From Bacteroidetes bacterium UBA6063 (lineage in GTDB: Bacteria; Bacteroidota; Bacteroidia; NS11-12g; UBA9320), in NCBI GenBank assembly GCA_002428905.1, contig DIYD01000219.1:1-6840 (forward strand): DNA of 6,840 nucleotides, written 5' to 3'. Position numbers and translations under genes: made by a program. The notes under the pieces were generated by a model. That model searched no databases. It was not told the origin of the DNA and worked only from the letters and a program-made list of their open reading frames with translations. The number at the start of each line of letters is the position of its first letter. Position 1 is the first letter of the stretch. Below, piece after piece: positions 1 to 6,577 of this stretch.

Positions 1-887
1 ACAAGTTCCTTTTTGGTTTATTAAAAACGTTGCCAATTATTCTGGTTTCCTACATTGTGGGTCTTGGAATAGAATTGGCATTTTGTCAGGCCAAAGGCCA
101 CCCAATTAACGAAGGATTCCTGGTTTCAGGTATGTTAATACCATTGGTACTACCTCCTGATATTCCATTATGGACAGTTGCTGTTGCTACAGCATTTGCC
201 GTAATCATTGGAAAAGAGGTATTTGGTGGTACTGGTATGAACATCTTGAATCCAGCGTTAACTGCGCGTGTATTCCTATACATTGCTTACCCAGTAGAAA
301 TGGCGGGTAACATATGGGTATCTGGAATAAAAGACGGGGCTGTTGACGCAGCATCCGGAGCTACGGCTCTTGGTGTACTCGGTGGATCTGATGCGGAAGC
401 AGCAGCAAATTACTCTGTAGATACCTACAATGCATTTATGGGATTAATTCCCGGGTCGATTGGTGAAACATCGGCACTGATGTGTTTAATTGGTGCGGTT
501 ATTTTAATCGTAACCGGTATTGGGAGCTGGAGAATCATTCTTTCTACTGTTTTAGGTGCATTGGGTATGGGATTGATACTAAATGCGGTTGGAGGCAATC
601 CTTACTATGATCTGCCTGCTTACCAGCACCTAATCGTTGGTGGTTTTGCTTTCGGAGCCGTATTTATGGCAACCGACCCTGTTTCTGCGGCGCAAACTAA
701 CAGAGGCAAGTGGATCTACGGTGCCTTAATTGGTGTGTTAACCGTATTAATTCGAGTATTTAACCCGGCATATCCAGAAGGAATCATGTTCGCGATCTTA
801 TTCATGAACGTTATGGCTCCTTTAGTAGATAATTATGTCGTTAAGTCTAACATTAAAAGAAGATTGAATCGTGTCAAAGTTGGATAA
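1..887 (+). CDS. nqrB: Na+-translocating NADH:quinone oxidoreductase subunit B (5'-truncated by window edge)
   Basis: This is the C-terminal part (about 294 residues) of NqrB, the large membrane subunit of Na+-NQR that carries covalent FMN and takes part in quinone reduction and Na+ transport. The first full codon is at position 3 and the frame is open from the window edge, so roughly the first 110-120 residues of the usual ~400 are missing. The flavinylation motif DxxSGAT is clear, with the acceptor Thr codon at 363-365. Other family signatures include the NEGF segment (near 108-119), KEVFGGTG followed by NILNPAL (near 213-260), the SIGE segment (near 456-470), FMATDPVSA (near 663-690), NPAYPEG and the basic end NIKRRL. 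Several hydrophobic stretches fit a multi-span inner-membrane protein. The stop overlaps the nqrC start by 17 nt. Identification is very secure. The true start codon cannot be seen; a TTG at 30 is internal. Confidence 0.97.
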   Translation, partial: KFLFGLLKTLPIILVSYIVGLGIELAFCQAKGHPINEGFLVSGMLIPLVLPPDIPLWTVAVATAFAVIIGKEVFGGTGMNILNPALTARVFLYIAYPVEMAGNIWVSGIKDGAVDAASGATALGVLGGSDAEAAANYSVDTYNAFMGLIPGSIGETSALMCLIGAVILIVTGIGSWRIILSTVLGALGMGLILNAVGGNPYYDLPAYQHLIVGGFAFGAVFMATDPVSAAQTNRGKWIYGALIGVLTVLIRVFNPAYPEGIMFAILFMNVMAPLVDNYVVKSNIKRRLNRVKVG

Positions 888-1629
888 AAATTCAGCCGGA
901 TATATTTTCGGCTTCGCATTAGCAATCATTTTGGTTTGTGGCGTATTGCTTTCTGTTGTGTCAGGGGCTTTAGCCGAAAAACAGTATGAGGCAAGAGAGC
1001 TTGAGCGAAAGACCTTCATCTTAAAGGCAGCGCTCGGAAATGAAATCGCAGAAATGGACGGCGAGAAAGTGAAGGCCATGTATGAAAGCCGTGTAAAAGA
1101 GTCGGTTATTGGCGTTGACGGAAACGTTAAAGAAGGTATTGCGGTTACTTCGATTGTTCTCAAAAAAGAATATAAAAAATTAGAAAAAGACGGTACACCA
1201 CGTGCTGGTGAGGATGTAAACCTTCCGGTTTATGAGATTCTCGGTGAAGACAAAACTTCTGTAGAATATTATGTGTTACCTACATACGGATTTGGCCTTT
1301 GGGACAACATCTGGGGTTATGTAGCATTGCAAAAAGACTTGAACACGATTCAGGGCGTTGTACTCGACCACAAAGGGGAAACACCAGGTTTGGGCGCACG
1401 TATTACAGAAGACAAGGTTCAGTCGAGATACCAGGAAAACAAAACCCTTTTTGATGGCGCCGAATTGGTGTCGATTAAGATGATGAAAGGGGAAGGAAAT
1501 GATTATTCATCCAACCAACATGCCGTTGACGGTATGTCTGGAGCTACACTTACTGCAGATGGTGTGAACGCCATGATGAAGAATTATATGAAATTGTATC
1601 TATCATTCATTAACTCAAAGAAAAGCTAA
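871..1629 (+). CDS. nqrC: Na+-translocating NADH:quinone oxidoreductase subunit C
   Basis: NqrC is the periplasm-facing subunit that carries the second covalent FMN and passes electrons along the complex toward NqrB. The 252-residue product has one N-terminal membrane anchor (about residues 11-34) and then a soluble flavin domain. The FMN attachment motif is DGMSGATLT, with the acceptor Thr predicted at residue 226 (codon 1546-1548); this closely matches the known Thr225 of Vibrio cholerae NqrC. The conserved GLWD segment (142-145) and ETPGLGA (170-176) are also present. The start is a GTG at 871 inside the end of nqrB. It gives the expected short basic N-terminus directly before the anchor, and no ATG lies at a better place. 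The stop at 1627-1629 leaves 1 nt before nqrD, which suggests translational coupling on one transcript. Length is normal for the family. Confidence 0.97.
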   Translation: MSKLDKNSAGYIFGFALAIILVCGVLLSVVSGALAEKQYEARELERKTFILKAALGNEIAEMDGEKVKAMYESRVKESVIGVDGNVKEGIAVTSIVLKKEYKKLEKDGTPRAGEDVNLPVYEILGEDKTSVEYYVLPTYGFGLWDNIWGYVALQKDLNTIQGVVLDHKGETPGLGARITEDKVQSRYQENKTLFDGAELVSIKMMKGEGNDYSSNQHAVDGMSGATLTADGVNAMMKNYMKLYLSFINSKKS

Positions 1630-1630
1630 G

Positions 1631-2293
1631 ATGAGTACAGAAACACAAGCGGTAGAAAACGTTGAGGTAAAGGAAAGAGAACCTTTATTCTCAAAGAAAA
1701 ATAGAAAACTGATTAACAACCCTTTGGATGCCGACAACCCGATTACGGTTCAGGTACTTGGGGTGTGTTCAGCACTTGCGGTAACCGTAAGTTTAATACC
1801 AACACTTGTAATGTGTATCTCGGTATTGTTTGTATTGATCTTCTCAAACCTGGCTATTTCGGTAATGCGAAACGTAATCCCAGGCCGTATTCGAATCATC
1901 GTGCAGCTTTTGGTTGTAGCAACACTGGTGGCCATAGTTGACCAGGTGTTACAGGCATATGCATATGATGTATACAAGTTAATCACGGTATTCGTAGGTT
2001 TGATCATCACCAACTGTATCATTATGGGGCGTTTAGAGGCCTTCGCGTTAGCGAACAAGCCCTGGCCTGCATTCCTTGATGCAGTGGGTAACGGTTTAGG
2101 TTATGCAGTAATCCTTATTCCGGTAGCTTTCTTTAGAGAGCTCTTTGGTAGCGGATCTTTATTAGGCATCAACATTCTAGGTGAAAACTATCCGGGTAAT
2201 GGTGTTATGATGAGTCCGGTAGGAGCTTGTATCGTATTAGGTTTAATTATTTGGTTCCAACGCGCTAGAAACGGTTATACCGAAGAAGCATAA
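1631..2293 (+). CDS. nqrD: Na+-translocating NADH:quinone oxidoreductase subunit D
   Basis: NqrD is an integral inner-membrane subunit that, paired with the homologous NqrE, holds the intramembrane [2Fe-2S] site between NqrF and the FMN of NqrC. The 220-residue product has about six hydrophobic spans and a charged N-terminal stretch of roughly 30 residues. Cys46 (in LGVCSALAVT) and Cys129 (in ITNCIIMGR) are 83 residues apart, the same spacing as the known ligands Cys29 and Cys112 of V. cholerae NqrD, so both iron ligands appear intact. The offset of 17 means the N-terminus is longer than in Vibrio. The FRELFGSGS segment near residues 168-176 is a family hallmark. The ATG at 1631 lies 1 nt after the nqrC stop. 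The gene ends with adjacent TAA and TAG stops (2291-2296). Identification as NqrD rather than the related RnfE rests on its place between nqrC and nqrE. Confidence 0.96.
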   Translation: MSTETQAVENVEVKEREPLFSKKNRKLINNPLDADNPITVQVLGVCSALAVTVSLIPTLVMCISVLFVLIFSNLAISVMRNVIPGRIRIIVQLLVVATLVAIVDQVLQAYAYDVYKLITVFVGLIITNCIIMGRLEAFALANKPWPAFLDAVGNGLGYAVILIPVAFFRELFGSGSLLGINILGENYPGNGVMMSPVGACIVLGLIIWFQRARNGYTEEA

Positions 2294-2314
2294 TAGCAAC
2301 AAAAGAATAGAGAT

Positions 2315-2971
2315 ATGTTAGAGAATTATTTAAACATCGGACTTCGGTCAATCTTTGTTGACAACATGATTTTTGCCTATTTCTTAGGCATGTGTTCATA
2401 CCTGGCAGTATCAAAGAAAATTGGAACTGCTGTGGGGTTAGGTGCGGCTGTAACTTTTGTGTTATTAATGACTGTACCATTGAACTGGTTGGCGTACAAC
2501 TATGTTATTAAGGAAGGCGCATTAGTTTGGCTAAACGATTTAGGCGTTTCTAAAGAGTTTGCCGACTTCTCAACAGTGAATTTGGAAGTACTTAAATTCA
2601 TCGTATTTATCGCGGTAGTAGCAGCATTTGTGCAGTTGACCGAGATGGCGGTAGAGAAGCTTTCTCCATCGTTGTATAATGCATTAGGTATCTTCTTGCC
2701 ACTGATTGCTGTAAACTGTTCTATCCTTGGTGCGGCATTGTTCTTACCAGGTAAAGAATTCTCATTCGGTCAGAGTGCGGTTTACGGTGCAAGTTCAGGA
2801 ATCGGTTGGTTCCTTGCAGTAGTTGCACTGGCGGCAATTCGTGAGAAGTTGAGCTATTCAGACGTACCGAAACCATTACGTGGGTTAGGTATCACGTTTA
2901 TAACCGTAGGCCTGATGGCTTTTGCCTTTTTGAGTTTTATTGGATTTAAAATACCATTTGGAGTAGAGTAA
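2315..2971 (+). CDS. nqrE: Na+-translocating NADH:quinone oxidoreductase subunit E
   Basis: NqrE is the inverted-topology partner of NqrD and supplies the other two cysteines of the intramembrane iron-sulfur centre. The 218-residue product shows [12 protein letters not shown] with Cys27 and [12 protein letters not shown] with Cys135, matching Cys26 and Cys120 of V. cholerae. Family signatures [17 protein letters not shown] with YSDVP, and LRGLGITFI follow in order. About six hydrophobic spans are visible. The distance between the two cysteines is about 14 residues longer than in Vibrio; the extra residues sit in the polar loop around residues 72-92 and probably reflect a lineage-typical loop. 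The start ATG at 2315 is 21 nt after the nqrD stop, the largest gap between genes in this operon, and the gap is A-rich without a strong Shine-Dalgarno motif. It could be confused with RnfA, but context settles it. Confidence 0.96.
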   Translation: MLENYLNIGLRSIFVDNMIFAYFLGMCSYLAVSKKIGTAVGLGAAVTFVLLMTVPLNWLAYNYVIKEGALVWLNDLGVSKEFADFSTVNLEVLKFIVFIAVVAAFVQLTEMAVEKLSPSLYNALGIFLPLIAVNCSILGAALFLPGKEFSFGQSAVYGASSGIGWFLAVVALAAIREKLSYSDVPKPLRGLGITFITVGLMAFAFLSFIGFKIPFGVE

Positions 2972-2973
2972 CT

Positions 2974-4293
2974 ATGTTTTTAGAAATTAACGGAGCAATC
3001 ATTATTACTTCAGCCATTGTATTGGCTGTAATCGTACTGTTGTTGGTTTTAATGCTTCAGGTGGCTGCCAAAAGATTGGTTAACCAGGGCGATGTTAAGA
3101 TCAACATCAACGGAGAAAAAGATATTGAGGTAGCTGCCGGTACAACGTTGCTAAATACGTTGACCGATCAGTCTATCTTCTTGCCGTCTGCTTGTGGTGG
3201 AGGTGGAACCTGTGCCATGTGTAAATGCCAGGTATTCGAAGGTGGGGGAGATATTCTTCCAACCGAAACTGGTCACATCAAGCGTGGTGAGCAAAAAGAA
3301 AACTGGCGTTTAGCGTGTCAGGTAAAGGTGAAAAACGACATGAAGATCGGTATTCCAGAAGAGATCTTCGGTATCAAAAAATGGGAGTGTGAGGTTGTTA
3401 AGAACTACAACGTGGCATCTTTCATCAAAGAGTTTGTCGTTAAGCTTCCTGAAGGCGAAATACTGGACTTTGAAGCTGGGGGCTATATCCAGATTGACGT
3501 ACCTAAGGTAGTTGTTGATTTTAAGGATATCGACATTGAAGCACACCCGGAATTGGTGGCTCTAGGTCGTGACCCTATGGACTTCAAATCAGAGTGGGAC
3601 AAGTTTGGTTTATGGGATTTGAAGATGGTGAATGATGAACCAATCTTCCGTGCCTATTCAATGGCCAACCACCCTGCTGAGGGTAATATCGTAATGTTAA
3701 ACATTCGTATTGCAACCCCTCCATGGGATAGAAAGAACAACAAGTGGATGGATGTTAATCCAGGTATTTGTTCTTCTTACGTATTTAGCCGTAAACCAGG
3801 TGACAAAGTAACGATTTCAGGACCTTATGGTGAGTTCTTCATCAAAGAGACAGAATCGGAAATGTTATACATCGGTGGTGGTGCTGGTATGGCGCCGATG
3901 CGTTCGCATTTGTTCCACTTATTCCATACGTTGAAAACAGGCCGTAAGGTGACCTATTGGTATGGTGGTCGTTCAAAGCGCGAATTGTTCTATCTGGATC
4001 ACTTCCGTAAGATTGAAGAGCAATTCCCGAACTTCAAGTTCTTCGTGGTACTTTCCGAGCCATTACCAGAAGATAACTGGCAGGAAAAAGCCGACCTTGA
4101 ATCGGATGGTGATGGTTTTACCGGATTTGTTCATCAGGCTGTAATTGATCAGTACCTAACCAAGCACGACGCTCCAGAAGATATCGAGTTCTACTTCTGT
4201 GGACCTCCATTGATGAACCAGGCAGTTCTGAAAATGGTAGACGATTGGGGTGTGCCACCTGAAAACGTTTCTTTTGACGATTTCGGAGGGTAA
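2974..4293 (+). CDS. nqrF: Na+-translocating NADH:quinone oxidoreductase subunit F (NADH dehydrogenase, FAD and [2Fe-2S])
   Basis: NqrF is the electron entry subunit: it oxidises NADH on the cytoplasmic side and passes electrons from FAD to a [2Fe-2S] cluster. Domains in the 439-residue product are: an N-terminal membrane anchor (about 8-30); a ferredoxin domain with cluster ligands Cys74, Cys80, Cys83 and Cys115; an FAD-binding domain with RAYSMAN at 226-232; and an NADH-binding domain with [12 protein letters not shown] at 301-312, YGGRSKRE at 330-337 and CGPP at 409-412. It ends with the family-typical DDFGG. It is about 30 residues longer than Vibrio NqrF. Extra residues lie between the ferredoxin and FAD motifs, before the SSY motif (residues 251-266) and around 371-381; such extra segments are, as far as I recall, usual in Bacteroidota. 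The start lies 2 nt after the nqrE stop. Tandem TAA stops (4291-4296) end it 4 nt before apbE. Confidence 0.97.
   Translation: MFLEINGAIIITSAIVLAVIVLLLVLMLQVAAKRLVNQGDVKININGEKDIEVAAGTTLLNTLTDQSIFLPSACGGGGTCAMCKCQVFEGGGDILPTETGHIKRGEQKENWRLACQVKVKNDMKIGIPEEIFGIKKWECEVVKNYNVASFIKEFVVKLPEGEILDFEAGGYIQIDVPKVVVDFKDIDIEAHPELVALGRDPMDFKSEWDKFGLWDLKMVNDEPIFRAYSMANHPAEGNIVMLNIRIATPPWDRKNNKWMDVNPGICSSYVFSRKPGDKVTISGPYGEFFIKETESEMLYIGGGAGMAPMRSHLFHLFHTLKTGRKVTYWYGGRSKRELFYLDHFRKIEEQFPNFKFFVVLSEPLPEDNWQEKADLESDGDGFTGFVHQAVIDQYLTKHDAPEDIEFYFCGPPLMNQAVLKMVDDWGVPPENVSFDDFGG
4285..4290 (+). promoter_or_regulatory. Shine-Dalgarno-like site for apbE inside the end of nqrF
   Basis: GGAGGG lies 7 nt before the apbE ATG at 4298, a good spacing for a ribosome-binding site. 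It helps select that ATG over the upstream in-frame ATG at 4250. The same bases encode the two conserved C-terminal glycines of NqrF, so the match may be partly a by-product of protein conservation. The other starts in this window lack such a motif. Use as a real ribosome site is an inference. Confidence 0.5.
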
Positions 4294-4297
4294 TAAA

Positions 4298-5320
4298 ATG
4301 ATTATCAAATCTTTAAATAAGAAAAAAGGCAGTATCATCTGCCTTTTTTTTGTCCTTGTTTTTGCAGGATGTAACCCTACACAACAAGCAGATCATACCG
4401 TAAATAAACTAGCTGGTAATGCATTAGGTACCACGTATCATATTACGTATTTAGGCGACGAAATACCTGGAATTCAAGATCAAATCGGTCGTTTGATAAC
4501 GGAGTTTAATGCAAGTTTGTCTACGTACGATACGACATCGCTGATCAGTAAATTCAATAACAATCAGAAGTTAGATTCACCATTAGATTCTACAGATAAG
4601 CGGATGTATTACTTCCGTGAGATGATTGCGTTATCGAAAGAAATTCGAGAAAAAACCGATGGTGCTTTTGATCCTACTGCCGCACACTTGTTCAAATTGT
4701 ATTCAAGTGCGAAGAAACAAGGCGTTTTGATGGATAGTATTGCGGTTCAGGAAGCCCTGGAATATCAGGGTTTTGACAAGTTTGAGTTTACTCCCTCCTA
4801 TGTCTTTAAACGCGATTCTGTAGCTCAGTTAAACTTCAATGCCATAGCCAAAGGATATTTTGTGGATTTACTGTATGACCTGTTCTCCAGTCGTCATCCA
4901 TTCGGTGTTATGGTTGAAGTTGGTGGCGAAGTTCGTGTCTCAGCAAAGAACAGTACAGGAGAAGCCTGGAAAATTGGAATCAATACGCCGATGGAGAATG
5001 CACTGCCCAACACGTACTTTTCGGTGCGTGAGTTGAGCAATGAATCAATGGCAACCAGTGGTAATTATCAGAATTATTACAAGGTAGATGGTAAACTCAT
5101 TGGTCATACGTTAAATCCAAAAACGGGTCAGCCCGTGATCTCAGACTTAAAGAGTGCATCCATCATACATTCCAGTTGCGCAGTAGCAGACGCATATGCC
5201 ACAGCTTGCATGGTTATGGGGCTAACTAAATCAAAAGAATTAATTGAGAGTGATAAAAGCTTATCCGCGTACTTTATTTACGAAGAGAACGGTGAGCTAA
5301 ACGGAATATTTGTAGATTAG
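4298..5320 (+). CDS. apbE: FAD:protein FMN transferase, lipoprotein (ApbE family)
   Basis: ApbE cleaves FAD and attaches FMN through a phosphoester bond to Thr in DxxSGAT-type motifs outside the cytoplasm. NqrB and NqrC encoded just upstream carry such motifs, so they are the likely substrates. The 340-residue product starts with a lipoprotein signal: basic residues 4-10, a hydrophobic core 13-23, and lipobox VFAG-C with Cys25 as the lipidated residue. Motifs follow in order: GTTYHI (44-49), FDPT (124-127), FNAIAKGY (180-187), VEVGGEV (206-212), MATSGNY (251-257), GHTLNPKTG (269-277) and ADAYATA (297-303). Asp298 and Thr302 match the metal ligands of known ApbE proteins. The ATG at 4298 is chosen over 4250 because it directly precedes the signal peptide, clears the nqrF stop and has a Shine-Dalgarno-like site. 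Codons 9-18 form a terminator-like hairpin (separate entry). It is probably co-transcribed with nqr and is 3 nt before pepT. Confidence 0.95.
   Translation: MIIKSLNKKKGSIICLFFVLVFAGCNPTQQADHTVNKLAGNALGTTYHITYLGDEIPGIQDQIGRLITEFNASLSTYDTTSLISKFNNNQKLDSPLDSTDKRMYYFREMIALSKEIREKTDGAFDPTAAHLFKLYSSAKKQGVLMDSIAVQEALEYQGFDKFEFTPSYVFKRDSVAQLNFNAIAKGYFVDLLYDLFSSRHPFGVMVEVGGEVRVSAKNSTGEAWKIGINTPMENALPNTYFSVRELSNESMATSGNYQNYYKVDGKLIGHTLNPKTGQPVISDLKSASIIHSSCAVADAYATACMVMGLTKSKELIESDKSLSAYFIYEENGELNGIFVD
4322..4351 (+). terminator. Intrinsic-terminator-like hairpin within apbE codons 9-18
   Basis: An 11-nt arm at 4322-4332 (A6 then GGCAG) is perfectly complementary to 4339-4349 (CTGCC then T6), separated by a 6-nt loop, TATCAT. 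The T-run extends to eight bases (4344-4351). The GC-rich top of the stem followed by a T-tract is the classic rho-independent shape. The structure is near-symmetric, so it could act on either strand. It lies inside the signal-peptide coding part of apbE, 24 nt after the first base of the start codon. Whether it ends transcription is not shown: the AAA and TTT codons are also what a Lys-rich then Phe-rich signal peptide needs. The structure itself is certain from the bases; its function is an inference. Confidence 0.5.
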
Positions 5321-5323
5321 ATT

Positions 5324-6577
5324 ATGGAAAACATTGTTCAGCATGTTGCCGAACGCTTTATGCGTTACGTGCAAATAGATACCCAAAGCGATCCAAACAG
5401 TACCGACTTCCCTTCAACAGCTAAGCAGTTAAACCTTAGCATGATGCTGGTAGAAGAGCTGCGAGGTTTAGGCATAGACGATGCCATTATGGATGAGTTC
5501 GGTTATGTATTTGCCACAATACCAGGTAATTCGGATAAAGAGGGAATTGAAACTATTTGTTTTTGCTCGCATGTCGATACGGCACCAGATTGCAGTGGTA
5601 CCGGAGTAAAACCGATTTTACATAGTAATTATCAGGGGCAGGACATTGTGTTACCCGATGATACAAGCCAGGTAATAACTACAGATAAACACCCTTATCT
5701 CAACGAAAGAATTGGTGATGACATAATTACTGCATCCGGTACAACCCTATTGGGGGCAGACGACAAGGCAGGAGTAGCAATTATTATGGAACTTGCACGT
5801 GTATTGTGTGCAGACGTTGATGATAAGATTGTACATGGAGATATACGTATCTTGTTTACCCCGGATGAAGAGGTAGGCAGAGGTGTTGACAAGTTAGACA
5901 TGGAACGTTTGAATGCGGATGTGGGCTATACGCTGGACGGAGGAACCCGGGGTTCAATTGAGGGCGACACATTTTCGGCAAATGCAATGACGGTTACATT
6001 CCACGGTATTAGTGCGCACCCTGGATATGCCAAAGGCAAAATGGTTAATGCCATGAAGGTGTTAAGTGCTTTTATGGCCGAGTTACCCGCCGATAAATTA
6101 TCACCAGAGTCTACCGCAGCAAAAGAAGGTTTTGTGCACCCCTATGCAATCTCAGGCGAATTGGAACAAGCACAGGCCGAGTTTTTAATTCGTGACTTCG
6201 ACACCCAAAAACTGGAAAATCATCAACAGGTACTGATCAATTTGGCGGAAAAGACAATTGCTAAGTTTCCGGGTTCCAGCTTTGAAACAAAGGTGGTGGA
6301 ACAATACCGAAACATGCACGAGGTGTTGAGCAATCATCCACACATTGAAGCAAATGCCATTGAGGCAATGAAACGTGCAGGTATCACTCCTAGACCAGAT
6401 AGCGTTCGAGGCGGAACTGACGGTTCTCGACTATCGTTTATGGGGTTGCCGTGTCCGAATATATTTACCGGAGAAATGGGTATTCACAGCAAACAAGAGT
6501 ACGTAAGTGTTCAGGATATGGAAGCTGCGGTTAAAACGCTTATTGAACTGATTCAGATTTACGAGGAGAAGGCGTAA
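5324..6577 (+). CDS. pepT: Peptidase T (tripeptide aminopeptidase, M20B family)
   Basis: PepT is a cytosolic dizinc aminopeptidase that removes the N-terminal residue from tripeptides, used in peptide turnover and amino-acid recycling. The 417-residue product is full length for the family. The metal and catalytic residues are all visible: His83 and Asp85 in SHVDTAPD; bridging Asp146 in LLGADDKAG; catalytic Glu182 and zinc ligand Glu183 in FTPDEEVGRG; Asp205 in YTLDGG; and His388 in MGIHSKQEY. These match His78, Asp80, Asp140, Glu173, Glu174, Asp196 and His379 of Salmonella PepT with offsets of only 5-9. The lid or dimer domain spans about 215-325, including AHPGYAKGKMVNA (231-243), and RGGTDGSRLSF (362-372) is also conserved. 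No signal peptide is present. The ATG at 5324 lies 3 nt after the apbE stop, so it probably shares the transcript, although it has no known role with Na+-NQR. Confidence 0.96.
   Translation: MENIVQHVAERFMRYVQIDTQSDPNSTDFPSTAKQLNLSMMLVEELRGLGIDDAIMDEFGYVFATIPGNSDKEGIETICFCSHVDTAPDCSGTGVKPILHSNYQGQDIVLPDDTSQVITTDKHPYLNERIGDDIITASGTTLLGADDKAGVAIIMELARVLCADVDDKIVHGDIRILFTPDEEVGRGVDKLDMERLNADVGYTLDGGTRGSIEGDTFSANAMTVTFHGISAHPGYAKGKMVNAMKVLSAFMAELPADKLSPESTAAKEGFVHPYAISGELEQAQAEFLIRDFDTQKLENHQQVLINLAEKTIAKFPGSSFETKVVEQYRNMHEVLSNHPHIEANAIEAMKRAGITPRPDSVRGGTDGSRLSFMGLPCPNIFTGEMGIHSKQEYVSVQDMEAAVKTLIELIQIYEEKA

Noticed and set aside
30..32. TTG as a possible start of nqrB
   Set aside because: The same frame is open upstream to the window edge and codes for residues typical of NqrB, so the gene simply begins outside the window.
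1631..2971. Possible Rnf complex (RnfE and RnfA) instead of NqrD and NqrE
   Set aside because: The flanking NqrB, NqrC and NADH-oxidising NqrF are diagnostic of Na+-NQR, and no rnfB or rnfC-type sequence is present.
4250..4297. Upstream in-frame ATG for apbE inside nqrF
   Set aside because: It would add 16 residues before a well-formed lipoprotein signal peptide and overlap nqrF by 44 nt. The ATG at 4298 has a ribosome-site-like motif and a clean position after the stop.
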